Shown: positions 14,301-27,119, counted from the first letter of the stretch. The stretch is 64,000 nt of DNA from Volvox africanus (GCA_030268105.1 BSDZ01000016.1:1495501-1559500), one strand, 5' to 3'. Made by a program: numbers and translations. The notes: generated from the sequence alone by a model not told the origin.

Positions 14301-14824
14301 AAGCGGAAGAGAAAACGCAATGCCTGAATAGGATGCAGCGAGTTCCTTAAATAGGATGCACCTGACCTGCCACAGCACTGGGTCTGCCACAGCATGAGGC
14401 CTACGGCAGCCGCCGGCTCATCTTGCTGTCTGTTATGATAACTTATCTTAGCCTATCATCATAAATAAAATGCCAGCCGCCCTGAAGCCGTTGTTGGCTG
14501 AGCCGTACATTCCCACTCACCTTGCCTTTATGAGCACCCCAGGAACCCAGGCCCGCTGACGGAGGCCCGGTCGAGAAAATGCCAGCGGGAGCGTCCGGCG
14601 CCAGATAGACCTCCACCATGCGCGGGATGGCAGTGCCGTCCACCACTTGCCGGTTAAGCTGGCGATCTATTGTCGCCGCCACCCATAACACCTGAATGAA
14701 TCAGAGCTACATATCGGTAGAAGCGCGATCAACTACCACCTAATGCTGCAGTTGGGGTGGGCATTGGCACGCCACCCACCTGCAACGGCCCATCTCGAGA
14801 CACCAGCTGTGCCGCATAGAACAT
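5368..14824 (-). CDS. RAD21/REC8-family cohesin alpha-kleisin, multi-exon
   Basis: The product would be the kleisin that closes the SMC1-SMC3 cohesin ring. Supported exons: 14824-14780, 14691-14521, 14138-14010, 13562-13440, 13182 to about 12840 (end unclear), 11513-11349, 10996-10906, 10667-10288, 9905-9476, 8797-8388, 7806-6978, 6709-6639, 5766-5368. From 11513 onward, and for the first four, GT/AG sites and phases agree. The N-terminal Rad21_Rec8 domain starts MFYAAQLVSRDGPLQ, then LWVAATIDRQLNRQ, ALRLSGQLLLGV, CRIYSRKVVYLLE and DCEKALMVLK. The C-terminal winged helix shows DGFTARTQAMLQMLQ, then AAAHAFYDLLVLSNRGYISL. The middle, normally variable and separase-cleaved, is acidic and low-complexity (runs of D, E and Q). 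The length of about 1200 aa exceeds usual kleisins because of these linkers. The N-motif wording is closer to mitotic RAD21 than to plant REC8, but the paralogue is not settled. Exons between 12840 and 11513 may be missing. Confidence 0.88.
8846..8872. repeat. Short degenerate telomere-like repeat in an intron
   Basis: The plus strand reads AGGGTTTAGGGTTTTAGGGG followed by TTTAGG, a mix of TTTAGGG and TTTTAGGG units as found at plant and Chlamydomonas-type telomeres. It lies just upstream, on the minus strand, of the kleisin exon beginning at 8797, where its complement also provides a pyrimidine-rich stretch before the splice acceptor. Confidence 0.6.
11397..11443 (-). repeat. Short block shared with 27962-27999
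   Basis: On the minus strand this part of a kleisin exon reads CCGTGGGTACTGCAGGGGAC and continues into a GGT/GGC run. Nearly the same roughly 37-bp string lies on the plus strand at about 27962-27999, exactly where the right copy of the hydrolase repeat diverges from the left. Both copies would read VGTxGDTCGGGG in one frame. Confidence 0.6.
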
Positions 14825-17069
14825 GGTCACAAGCTGCTAGTTAAGAAGTGTGGGGCGGTCGAGGAGAGGCGATGCTTCTTAAGCTGTTGCCTGCAAGGTC
14901 AAAATGATGTTCCCAAGCATAATACGCGCGCTGGAAAGGGCTAGGAGGTGGTCGTGTTCGGCCATCACGAGGCGGGGCTTCGAGGAATGTACCACAAGGG
15001 AACCAGACGGGGGCCGCCAGACCAGGAGAAAAGGGTGCTGAGATGTTGTCAACGTTGAGCGCGTGTATTGCGGTTGATGGGTAGGTAGTGATGTTCTGAA
15101 CGGTAAGGGATGGCGGAGGTCTGGGGTGCCAGTGGGAGCGATGGTGAAGCACTAGCCCAGAGACGCAGCGTCCAGAAGGAAGCTTGGGCGGTTCATTGGT
15201 AGGGATGGATGCCAGGCTCTAAATTCAGATGGTTGCTGTGGCTGGGAGGTCATGGCAGCGGCCGCGCTTCTTAGGTTAATAGTCCGGCTATGTTTCCGGG
15301 AACCTGACAGACAACGGTAAACAGCACCACGCTTTGAAAAAGGATTATGCCTAAGAACTAGGTGAGTCCACCATGCCACAGATGAAATTCTTGTTGGCCA
15401 AACCAGCTTCCGAGCGGCGACGATGTACATGACGGCCCAGTACGCGTACAGTCAGTTGACCCACTATACGGCATACCTGGTGAAGTGATTATCATGCAGC
15501 TGACAACGTGGGTTTACACTATGTTCATCCAGGTGAGAGGAAACTCTTCGCAAGCCAAGCATGTCTTTCAAAACTGTTTAACAATAAGTTGCATCATGGG
15601 TGTAATTTTATTTCTTAAGCATCTAATTTTCATTTACCAGATGTCTTGTTATGAGGCAGAGTGTTCTCCGTTCGTCCGCTTCTGATAGGACTTAAGGTTT
15701 CGGAAGGCCAGAAAGTGACTTAACTGATAGCAGCAACAGGTGTAGTCCTTCAGATCAATAGTGTTGCGCAGGATGGATAAGATGGTTTGTGTGCTGGTCA
15801 TTCACCGTTGTATGTATCTATAGACATGGTAACTCTCCAGTCATCACAACGTCAGTAAGCGATTCAGGGGGTTTGTATGACAAGCGTAATATTTAAGGAA
15901 TAATGTGTTGACTGAATGCCTCACAGGCCATGATGCCCTTCGTGATATCATGCGGGGCTTGCAGTGCATGCTACGCGGCACGGCAACCACATAAGGCCCC
16001 GGGGTAGCGAACCTCCGCGGCATTAAGAAAACTGGCCATTCCACAGTAAATATTTCGCCACTGAATGGTAATATAATTAAGCATCCTTCTATTTTTAATC
16101 CGCGAAACTCTGTGCAATCGGACAGTCTCAACATACTTGGAATCGATCGTGTATACAGCAAAATTTTGAGAAAGCGCCTCGTTGATCACAGAACACCTTG
16201 TACTTTCAATCCAAAAACTACATGATAAGAATCCGCGATGTGAAAAAGGAGAAAATACCGGAAAGGGCGAAAGCCAGTACACTCGAATCACTGACGACAG
16301 CAGCAGCGACAAAGTTGGCGGTAACATTGAAGTCAATGACGGTAATGATGAGGATATCGAGGATCAGTTCTCATCGCTGATGAGGGTGATAAGGGGAAGC
16401 CGCACGACACGGGCCGAGTCCCCCGTCCAGCAGGGTCCAGCTGGGGCCAGCTTAGGGGAAAAAGACAGAGGCAGCGGCAGCTGCTGGACAGGAGAACAGC
16501 CTTGGGCTTTCTGTTGCTGTTAAGGGGTGGTGCGGTTGATATGGATGAGTTGGCAGAAGCCCTCGATGGGGTTCACACGCTTTTCCTACCCACCTTGGCT
16601 GCGGATGGGATCCTTACACCGCACCGTGCATGAGGGCGTGGATTCGGGTGTCGCTTAGCCTAGGATTCCTTTATTCAACCAGCTGGCAACGCAGTTGGGC
16701 GTATACAACTTAGCGAGGAATCTCAGGTGATTTCTGATCGCCAAAGGGCTGCCTAAGAGTACCAAGGGAGTTTATGGAGGGTAAATTTAGGTTTGAAGAC
16801 AGAGTAAACCATCCCTAGGGCTCCACGTTTCGTGAAGAACAGGCAGTTGCGTGGTTTGTGTGCCTGGATGGGCCGGTCTCGGAGCACAGCCATGGCGGTT
16901 TGTTGGCTGGATGGGCAGCAGCTGTCAGTGCTGGCCATCTAACTGGTTGCCCTGTGTCGGCTCCGGCACATCAGAAGCCGCCACGATGCTTGAACTCGGA
17001 TCCTCGAATCCGTAGCATCTGAGTGGAGCGCCCACGCGCACAGAAGGTTAGATTGTATCCCATTGTCTT
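14825..17069. other. Region upstream of the kleisin gene; no firm gene
   Basis: The promoter and 5' UTR of the minus-strand kleisin gene should lie just above 14824; no confident TATA or other box was identified. A plus-strand frame ending at the stop near 16630 reads TALGFLLLLRGGAVDMDELA and then EALDGVHTLFLPTLAADG, which has a coding-like character but no family motif. I leave it uncalled. The remainder is unremarkable. Confidence 0.4.
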
Positions 17070-17336
17070 TCAAGCTTCCTGGTGGCCCCTGGTGAGGAAA
17101 ACCTGACAAATAGCAACGCCGTGATTGGGCTGATCGAGGCCGTGGACCGTACGATCATCAAACCCAGTCATGCAAACTCCAGCACCTACAAGGGAAGCAA
17201 TCCAATAAAGGAAACTCGCCACGGTGGTGGTAATTGTTACAAACACCTGATACGCTTTCATCGTTCCCGAGCTTGCCAACGCCCGGACTACGTTTTGCAC
17301 GAAGTCCATCGTTCCACAGCTCCATGCATTAAACAT
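17070..17336 (-). CDS. Possible small ORF with a hydrophobic segment, unrecognised
   Basis: An ATG-started frame of 88 codons contains a short amphipathic start (DFVQNVVRALASSGTMKAYQ), then a hydrophobic stretch around FVTITTTVASFLYWIASLVG that could span a membrane. The hydrophobic stretch is itself bounded by GT (after AYQ) and AG (before GAGV), so it could instead be a 60-nt in-frame intron. No family is recognised. It is divergently placed relative to the LRR gene. This is a weak call. Confidence 0.2.
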   Translation of the reverse strand: MFNAWSCGTMDFVQNVVRALASSGTMKAYQVFVTITTTVASFLYWIASLVGAGVCMTGFDDRTVHGLDQPNHGVAICQVFLTRGHQEA

Positions 17337-17339
17337 AAA

Positions 17340-17927
17340 AAAATTTCAATGATAACTGAAACTAAAAAATTAGAAAATTAGCCCAGTTTTGTAGAAAGTG
17401 ACGTGCGAGAACGAAAATATGAAGGGTGTTGCGGTCGTACAATTATAAATGTATCACGTATGGATGGAAAGTCCGCTGCCTGGAATGAAATTTATATGAG
17501 TAGATTCGTGGTTCAATTAGTAAATACGGATAATGTAATGTCTCTAATGCTTGGCTTAGGGTCAAACTTTGTGTCCAAATCACAGGACCTGATATGTGAT
17601 AGATAACTAATGAACAAGATTTTTTATAAACGATGAGTTCATATTTGGAGTATCTAGATGGAGACCGCCCATGGAGCACAATTCATTCTCTGATACTTGA
17701 AGTAAGCCCAATTGTAGTTTTGCCTTGCCGTAATATTGCTTTCAGAGCGAATGCATTTCTTATTGCTTATTTCATGGCAACAAACATCCTGATGCAGCGG
17801 TAGCTCGGCCATCGTATATGTCCAATTTTAACTATATATCCCCGCTACCATTTGTTTCACGTGTGGAATGGTTCCCTTGTATCCATGTACTTTTTCCCTT
17901 GCATAATCCTTACATCTCGCGTTGCAG
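17340..17927. other. AT-richer stretch upstream of the LRR gene
   Basis: The first exon and start codon of the plus-strand F-box/LRR gene should lie here or further left, because the exon at 17928 begins with an AG acceptor rather than a start. An ATG at 17818 opens a frame reading MSNFNYISPLPF, but the nearest donor would not give the required phase 0. No start is therefore assigned. Confidence 0.4.
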
Positions 17928-20900
17928 CACGTCGGCAGCATCCTGGAGCGCGCGTCTACAGGGGACGTCCTACGTGCGAGGCTTGCCTGCAAGCACTGGC
18001 ACTCTTGCCTTACCCGCAGTATCATACGCCTGACATTATACGGTGGCGCTGTGCCTCTTCTGACTGGGAATACACCAGCTACCAAATCTCCACCACTTTT
18101 GGAGCGCCCCTCACAAAAATGTGAGCAGGGGTTGCAGTACCAACATAAACACCAGCACCCCGTCGCCAAGCCAGCCCAACCGTCCGCCAATACCTCGTCG
18201 CCGCTGGCAATGCACTCCCAGGTGTCCCAATGTTACGACCGACACGTCCATCTCCTTCCCTCTTTTGCACCAACCGTACGACATGCCACAATACGTGGCC
18301 AGAGCTGCGACCTTGCTGGCCTGCGTTTGCTCGCGCACAGCCTCCCATCGCTGACCAGCTTGTCGCTAGCAATCTCCGCCACGTACACATCCGCTCCGCC
18401 TCCGCATCTGCAGCCGATGCAGCCAGCCCCGACCTCAAGAAGCTCTGACCCGGCTGTAGCGGCTGCGGCTTCGGGTACGCTGGGGCCGACGGCTGGGTCA
18501 AGCTCACAGACGACGTTGCCTGCATGTGCCGCTTGTCCCTTGGTGGGAAGTGACTCTACTCTCTCATCCGCTACGTTGGCGTCTGCTGCTGCTGTATGTC
18601 CCGAGTCCCCCTCTCCCGAGGATGGCCGCTGGCCGCCAGCGCCGCCGCTTCTGGAGAAGCTATGGATACAGGTGCATGATGATGTCCCACCGGATGTGCT
18701 TCGACACCTGCTGCTGCAGGCCTCGACAAGCGTCACAGCCTCGCCTTTGTCTTCGCCGCTGCAGCTGACGCAGCAGGTATCAACTCCGCTCGATGTGTCC
18801 ATCGCGGCAGCTTTCCGGACGTCGGAGTTGGGCGCTCTGGAAGCCGCAGCGCGGGGCTCCGGAACCAGCATCCATCCCGGAGGCGGGGTTGAGGCATCGG
18901 GGACGCGGTGTCCATCGCGGCGGTGTGGGCTGGGTGCCGTGCTGCCATTGCGTGAGCTTGGACTGCTGCCCCATCTGAGTGACGACATCTGCAGTGCGGC
19001 CTTTGGGGCGCTTCAGCCGGTCCCTTTCATAGACCTCTCGCCGTTGCTGGACCAACGGCTGGCCGGCGTCACCCGCCTGGTAGTATCTCCCATGAAGAAT
19101 CACGGCCGTCAGCCGCAGCAGTTGCCGCAGCATCAGCATCAGCAACAGCATCACGGTGGCGCGATAGACCAGGCGCAGTTGGGGTTGGGGGCACATGCCT
19201 CCACGCTGCGTCTGGAGGAGGTGATTGCGCGGTTGACTCAGCTTAGAAGCCTTACGGTGTTGGAGCAGGTGGGCGGAGGGTGGTGGGAGGGGCGGGTGAA
19301 GGGGAAGAAGGCGGACAGCCAGTCAGCCAGCCAGCCAGCCCAGCGGCAGGAGTCGTAGGTAAGGAGGCAGATAGCCAATGTGCAACGCAGGATGAATCGA
19401 AGATGTTGTGCAGCTCATGGTCGCCTTGTTGTACATTGACGGGGGGGCACCAAGGCTGTTGTTTGTCACTCAAGACGCAGCGTGTTGTATCCCTGCTGAT
19501 TTATCCGCCTACATGCAGCAAAGGAAGATATCGGGATAATTCTCTCTGACTCCCATATCGGATATTATCTGTTACCACCCTAAGATGCAAACCCTAATCA
19601 TGATATTTTTGGCGTGGATGGGTGAATGATTGAACAAGGAGGGGGTAATTTTTCCGTGCCCTGCTTATTTGATTCTTGTCATTATAGGCTGCCTATGCGG
19701 CTTCCTCGGTTCTGTGAACAACGCACTTTACCCCTTGACCTGGTGTTTCCCAACTGGCGTGTTCGCTTCACCGATGGTGCGTCATTGCGGCACCGCCCCA
19801 GGTGGACTTGTACCACTACTACCGGGACTGCCTGTCAGCTCTCACCAATCTTCGTGCGCTCCACTTGCCCAAGGGTGTCTACTGCGAGGGACTGGCAGAC
19901 GTCAGGCAGCTCACGACTTTGTCGGTACGGCTGGGGCGCCGCTGCAAGGCTTGTTTAACAGGGACCAAGGAGAGGGGTCGATCAAAATCTATCGATAATT
20001 AATTGCCTATTGATAATTGACTGCTTTTGAGTTATGACAAATGACAAGTATTTGCCGATGTGGCTAAAATTAAGGGGCACAAAACTGATAAATTTGGTTT
20101 GAATGCTGGTCGGGCTTTGACATCCTGAGTAAGTTCGGCCACATGCAGTAGGGCGTCAACGCGCGAGAGGGATGGGAAGGCGAAGACAGGAATGGGTTGC
20201 GATTGTGGAGAGGTAGGGGAGGGGTGGGGTTCCACGACAAACAAACAACGGATCCATGGGTCACAGGACCCTTTTAGTCACAGGACCTTTACAGTCAAAA
20301 GCCTTTTATTGAACTGACCTCCGCATTCAATGAATGTTTGTGAAGATGACATTCGAAACCAAGTTTAGTCACCTCCCGAAACGAGAACGGGTTCTGGAGT
20401 GTAGAGAACGCACAACGCGAGGAACAGCAGTCAAAGCAGAACGCTGAAGCGCACTCACACCGAATCCGACGGCGCGGCGCGTGGAGAGAAAGGGGCCATA
20501 TGGCTCAGGAGGGGGGCCCGGGTGATGCTTTGGATGTGACACAAAGCTGCAGTGTGTCATTTTGTGTTGTATTGGAATATGGAAGAGGTCTTGGGATGCC
20601 TAGGAGTTGGGAAACAGAAAAACGTATTTAGCGGGCAACGGCAGGCCACAGGGGATTGCATCACTGCATGGATGCCACGGGTACTTGCCCTAACCTGCCT
20701 AATGTTGCGTTTTTCAACAGCAGTGCCAGGTCTCTTCCCTATTTCCTCGCATCTGCCTTCCGGCTGCTTTGTGCCCAAGCTGTGTCCCGACGAGCTTTGT
20801 CCCGGCCAACCTGCGTTGCGTTGCGACTTGGCGTCATTTTCATTGCTCCCCTCCCCCACAGCTCCTGGAGACTTTGGAGCTCAACTTTACGTATGAATGG

Positions 20901-23900
20901 TGGCTTTATGCGAGTAAGCGATCCATGCTCACGAAGTGCCCTCGCGTGCGCGTACCGTGCGCTGTATCCAGTTGGGTCCTTGGACGTGTCTCCGAGCCAA
21001 GGTCGCACCGGTGTCCGGCTCATGCTGATATCAAAGGGCTATAACGGGCGGGACTGGGACTGGGACTGGGATCCGTCGACAAGCATTTGTGCTGCCCACT
21101 TCGGGTTTGGGTTTTTTTTCTCCTCGTAGATGAGCCACTCAGTTTGACGTGGTGGCGATAATGTGCATTCGGTTCTAAGCTGGGCTCGACGAGGGGTGCA
21201 CACCCACGTCTCCAAAACCATTGAAAGCTTCCGCCAACCCCGGCCGTTACCCGCTCCTAAACTCCTGTACTGCGTGCTACTCCCGCAGCTGAGCTCAGCG
21301 TGCTGAGCTTATTGACCCACCTCCGCCACCTGAAACTCTCGCTGGACTACGACCTCGAGGTGGCGTGCGCGATGAGTGAAGAGGACGCACTGATTGAGCA
21401 GAACACAGATGAGGATCAAGATGATACGGATTTGGACGAGCTCGCGGCTTGGTATGTGCCGGATGATGTTCCTGACTTGGGTTCGATCTCTGCGAGTGTC
21501 ATTCAGTGGCAGCGGCGTGGTCCAGCAGCAGCCGCACCAGGGCCAGCACCAGCACCAGGAGCCAACTCGGTGGTCGGAGGCGGTGGCGGTGGCGGAGAAC
21601 GTTTTGAGACTGAGGAAGATGTGATGCGTGCACTGGCGGCAGCGTGGGGTTGCGCTGGTGATGTGGCGCGACGCGCTCTCCGCCCCAAAAAATACGACCC
21701 AGGTGCCAATGATGACTGGCGGGTGCCGCTGGGCTGCCTGACGCAGCTACGGCGGCTGGAGCTTCGGCTGGTCAATGGTGGCGGGCGGCACCTGGCGGAG
21801 GCGGTGTGGGCCGCCAGGTGGCTGGCGGAAGGGCAGCTGCGGCCGGTCGGTGGCGGCGATGACGCCAATACGACTGAGCTGGAAAACGGCGTAGGCGCGT
21901 CGCTGACGTTACTAGACGCACCGGCAGCGGCGTTCCTTGATGTGCCGTATTGGTACAAGATGGCGGCTGGCGTCGCCGCGGATGCTACCGTCGGCACTTC
22001 TTCAGAAGCTACTTTCATGCAGCCTTCTCACCCGCACGACACACCTTGGCCGCGTCACGTTTTCCCAGCGCCGCCACTTGTGTCCCTCCACTTGGGTTCG
22101 GGCCGGGATTTACGTCTGATGCCTGGGCACATCCTTTGCCTTGGCCTTATGACTCACCTCCGGTCCTTAACCCTGTCTTTTATGGCGGTGGCGCCTTTTG
22201 GTGCTGCCTTGCCTGACGAGTGCTCGGTTGCAAGGCCGGCAGGTGAGTCAGAACGCCGCGGCGGCTATGCGCGCATTATCAAATCCGATACGATCCAGAA
22301 TCCATTCCTCGTCTTAAGGCGCCTTCGGAGCCTCCGTGAGCTCCGAATTCGTACAAAACAATTGTGGACTGGTGCTGACGTACTGCCGCTCAGCGGCAGT
22401 GATGATGATGGCAGCAGCACCACGACCGCAGCGAGTGATGGCAGCAGCAGTGAAGGCGGTGACGGACGTGCACAATTGGTTGTGTCCGCGCTGATGGACG
22501 ATGATGTTGTACACGCGTGGTTAGAGGGCATGCCGTTGCTGCACACGCTGGTCCTTCGCGGCTTGGGTCGGTTGGGGGAGCGCGCACTGACGGCGCTGGG
22601 CCGCCACAGCTCGCTCCGTTCCCTGGAGCTGCGGCTCAAGGTGCCGCCGGCTCTGCCGTCGTACGCGGCGGGTAAGAGGCAGTTTACGGCGAGGCCCCCA
22701 ACAGGCCCTCAAGGCAAAGACAACGGTGGCGTTCTGTCCATGCCACCAATCGGTTATGGAACCTATTACAGACTGGGTAAGGCGTTCACGGGACGGGGCG
22801 AGGCATCCAGCAGCGGCTGCATGACGCCACTGGGATCGTCTCCACCCAGCCATGGCCGTCACATGTCTTGCCACAGCTTGCCAGGGGGGGCCGACCCAGC
22901 GTTCCGTTCGGATCGCGCCGTTGGTGGAAAGACCGATGGGTCCATTCCGGCTGAGCGGACGTCGTCGTTACCTGGCGTCGCCCAGGAAAAAGAAACGACG
23001 ACCAAATCCGGGGGATCTTGGCAGGAGCAGCTTCTAGCCGAAGGGGTCGAATGCGGTCCAGAGATGCTGGCAGGTAGGAAGATGGTTGGAATGAGATGGG
23101 TGAATCTGTATCTGGATTCGAGGTCCAACAAGTCCTGGGAGGACAATCCAGGATTTAAAACCATGTAATGATAGGGGTGGTTTGCTTCGCTGTCCGCGTG
23201 TCTCATTAAGTAGGTGCTTGCCTGTACTTTGTGTATGTGTATGTACGATTTTGGTGCGTGGTCGCGAAGGGGCTGATCCGACTTTTGTGCGTTTGGAAGC
23301 TTCAGTCGTTGCAGTTTTAGATCCAATCCAGATCCACTTGGTGCTACAGATTTGCATCCGATCCTCTTGCCTGGTGATGCCGCGCTATGTCACTAGGCAC
23401 CCAACGACCCCAAAGGGACAACGGACAACTCGCCCTAGCATCGCAGCCCGCAACCAAGACACGCTGGTTGCAAAACACATCCGATGAATGACATTTGAAA
23501 TTTGATTATGGTAAAAATCATAGTTATATGATCACCCTCCCCCCCCCATACACGCCACCCCTGACTACACCTCTCCCATCCCCCTTTTACGCACAAACAC
23601 ACACAAACCCTTGGTCTTTCCCTCTCGTGCTGCTCCCCAGCTGTGCCATACTTCGTCCGGCCACACCATCTTCCACCGTCCCTGACCTCCCTGGATCTCA
23701 CGAACGCAGCTTTTTCAGCCGAATGGGCTCATTGCGTTGGCAATGGCCACGGACCACAGGCCGAGGCGCAGCAGCCAGTCTGCGGTGGGACCACAGACGC
23801 CGATTCTTCTCATTTCGACGCGGTGTCAAGGCCAACCGGAAGTTACCCACGGAACGGAACACCCCGGCCAGTAGCGCGGCTCGTATCGCTGAAACTGACC

Positions 23901-25982
23901 CGACGGCCGCCCAAACACCGCCGCCTCCAGGGGAGCTGTACCATTGTTGATGCGGCTAGTGGCGCTGGGGTTTCGGCAGGTGGGCATGACAGTAGCTTAC
24001 CCGAGACTGTAACGAGGAAACCCTGGTTCCAGTCGCTCTCGTATCGTGTACCGTTTTCTGTTTTGTTACAGAGAGGGTGAGCCCTCCGAGCACACGACTC
24101 ACTCCGCGGCCTTTAAGATGCCGGCGACTTGGATCCGCCTCCGAAGGATCTGGCAAGGTTGCTAGCTTGTATGATATGTACTGCATACCACTTGATATCA
24201 CCTGGATTCTTCGGTATGCTGCTGACCCCCTCCCCCCATTTTTGTGTCACATGGCACATCGAGTTGGTCTGACGATGGTTTGTCGCATGCCGCGTGTGAC
24301 GCCTCTACCTGGCTGCTGGTGGTCGGTTTCCGCCCCGCTCTGCCACCAGACGCCCCCATCTTGGACCCCACTCGCCTCACGGACTGGCACCTGGTTTTCC
24401 TGACCGCCTGCCAGCCCACTCTGGCGAGCTTACACCTGCACGACACAGATGATGGTTCCGGAGCAGGCGATGCTGCAAAGTTGCATTACCGCGCCCTTGC
24501 TCATCTAGGCCGTCAGTTAAGGTGCGGCTGAAAAGTTCCTGAGGAGGGGGTGGGCCCCGTTAGCAATGGGCGACTCCCTTGTCAGGCCGCGTCCTGCGGC
24601 AGTTGAGGCGGGGCGCGGGTCTAAGACGATGGAAACATGCGGGGAAGGCTTCCAGCGCACACGACATGCGGAATAGGGGTAGGGGTAGGGGTAAGCACAC
24701 ACCTTCACTTTTCAGTACTTACCAAGTCCCTGTCCCGCCATCCTACCAAAAGAGACCCGTTCGCTGCCGTCCACCTTATGGGTTTCGGAGCGGCGACCGT
24801 AAGTGAAACGACTTAAACAACTCAATTTCTAAGAAGTCCGGAGTGTCCCGTGACCGGTGCCAGCGGATGCTGGTCGTCAGAGAGGGTTCTCTTCGCCATT
24901 CGTCATTAGGTATTTTCTCCTCAACCCCACTTCCCCTCCCCCACCTCACACACACTGCACCCAGCTATCTGGAGTCTCTGACTCTTCAGGTGGGCAATCG
25001 CCTGCGGTGGCGCGCTCAGGTATGATTTCCGTACGGTACGAGTTTGGAAGTTTTAGAGTGGGTACAACAGTGCACCGTCGTCCGTAATTGGGCGTTGGGC
25101 CTTATCCGGATTCCTGGTGATTTGATTTGTACTTTCGTGCCTGCAGTGTGATGATGCAATGTGGCACAAGGTCTGCCAGTCGCAAGTGAAGGGGATGGGA
25201 GGCATGTAACGGAGCCTGGCGCTCACAAAGTGTTGTGGGGTGAAGACGCGTTGGGGTGGGGGCGGCCGCGAGCTGATGTGGGCCAGGCTTAAGCGCCAGT
25301 TGGCGGACGTCAAGAGTGACGCTGGTACTGCGAAGTGATCCGCTGCCTCTTGATCAAAGCAATGCACCTCTCCATTTGTGATGTGCACAGGACCTGTGAC
25401 TTAGGTTGCTCCGTGTATACCTTACTTTTCCTATGCCAAGCAGGAGGCTCTGTTCTGCTCTCTGCCAGAGTGTCTTCGTCATCTGAACTTGCACGCGGCG
25501 CACGTGTACTGCGAGGCGGTGGCGATGGCCAGCCGCCTGGTGCACCTCTCGTCACTGCAGGTGGGAAGTAGGAAGTGGCGTCCTGCTCCCCATGTTGAGA
25601 ATGAGCGATTCCTGCATCATGTATAAGAGAGAATGAGAAAGATGACAGAAGTAATACCGTGAGGGCGAGGGCGGGGCGCCTTCCTTTCCAACATCTTGGC
25701 CTCCGAACCCCCTGGTAGGCAACCTGGCTCATAAGCTCAGACGTTTAAGAACTCGATCGGAAGTGACGAGAAAAGCACGTGGCTGACAGTTGCGTCACTG
25801 TTACCGATTCCATCTCCCACTGTCTTGCATCCTCGTAATTACAGGTGGTCGGCTACACTGAGCCTGGCTATGTGGAGGCCTTGTCCGCAGCGGTTGAGGA
25901 AGTGGGCCAACGCCTGCCTGCCTGTAGTATCCTGTTGTGGTACCGAGATGTGGGCGACCTACCCCAGGGGAATCCCATGTAA
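17928..25982 (+). CDS. F-box-like leucine-rich-repeat protein, at least 10 exons
   Basis: Exons: 17928-19268, 19802-19924, 20862-20913, 21289-22671, 23641-23979, 24350-24521, 24965-24989, 25147-25185, 25444-25560, 25845-25982. All junctions are GT/AG and phases fit, giving 1242 residues plus a TAA stop at 25980-25982. The 5' exon with the start is not found. The first exon opens with VGSILERASTGDVLRARLAC then KHWHSCL, the second half of an F-box (the L..R..CK.W pattern), which suggests an SCF ubiquitin-ligase substrate receptor. LRR-type segments follow: LTQLRSLTVLEQ, LTNLRALHLPKG, LLETLELNFT, LTHLRHLKLSL, LTQLRRLELRL, LRSLRELRIR, SLTSLDLTNAAF, YLESLTLQ and CLRHLNLHAAH. Acidic and alanine/glycine-rich inserts separate them. 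Exon 4 could instead run to a second donor at 23073, in the same phase. The F-box assignment is moderate; the LRR nature is strong. Confidence 0.85.
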
Positions 25983-27119
25983 ACTTATTTCCATCAGGAT
26001 AGCCTCACACCGCCGCACATGCATGCACCGTACTTTACAGCACACATACTCATGGGGAACCAAGTCAGGTGGACAGGGAGCGACGTCCAATACCCCACAC
26101 ATAAACATATACAGATACGCACAAACATGTTTGTGTGGCCACCCCTCACTTCCCCCTGTGTAAACATTGCCGCTCGAAAGCACCCTTACGTGGCAACGGG
26201 AGAGGAGGGGGGACCACGTAAATCCGGCAGGAGCGAGGGTTGTGTCGTTCTGGGGTGCGGACCACGCAGGACGCGAGGAGAGAGGGACAATATGAAACTT
26301 GGTCGTATTCCTAAAAGTTGTGAAACCCAAATCTTGCGGAAGAACCGGCGTAGAGAACAAGAGTTAAACTTGTGGATCCATGAATTATGCAGGTGATTTT
26401 ATCGTCGGGGGAGCATGGATGTGACGCATCTCAATACTGGAGTTGGGTATCATGGTAATGATGATTAGGAATCCTGATCCTGTCGTTAGCTCGCGAGCTC
26501 TTTCTTGAAATCATGATACGACAGATATCTGTCTGGAGAGTTTAAAAGAAGAGACATTATTGCTGCTGCATTTGTGCTCTTGGGGCACTCGGTTTCTTTC
26601 AGAATCAACTTCCATCATACAGGATCCCAGCGACCTGTACTAGTTGACTCCCTGCAATGGTAGTTGATGGTTTATGTTCCCGTGATTCCCTTTGTAGTGA
26701 TGTTGCAAGTAAGCACCGGGGCGATCGGCAGTGTCAACCGTATGTTACCGGTATTGAAGGGAGGGGCGTGTTGCAGCCAGTTGCTTGCACGTGTTGGCAT
26801 TGTAAAAATATCGTCAAAGCTGGGCTGGGGGAAAATGATGCTTATGATAAAGCGTCAGCGAAATGAGCCGAGCCCCCGTCAATCCAGCCATGAACACATG
26901 GCGCGCGAGGATAGTGCCTTTACTGTGGCACTTGACTAGGGTGGGCCGCCGGGCGCAATAATCTCAGCGTCCTTGCGGTGCTCATTGCACAGCGCATTTG
27001 ACACAATCGCTGTAGGTCCAGTCTGCAGGTGCACGCTCATGCCGCTGGGTTGTCTTGTTACATGTGAGCGAGGAACATCCCTGCTCATGTGCTGCTCATG
27101 TGCGGAACGGCTGCTCCAG
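25983..27119. other. Downstream region of the LRR gene; no recognised gene
   Basis: The 3' UTR of the LRR gene presumably occupies the first part. Short frames such as 26664-26939 (plus) show no family motif. I see no repeat, RNA gene or coding signal that can be supported. Confidence 0.5.

Noticed and set aside
16370..16630. Gene encoding LGFLLLLRGGAVDMDELA as an EF-hand or first exon of the LRR gene
   Set aside because: No loop with correct calcium ligands, and no donor that joins in phase to 17928.
24672..24695. Three GGGGTA units as a telomeric repeat
   Set aside because: Only three short units with the wrong phase for TTTTAGGG; treated as simple sequence in an intron.
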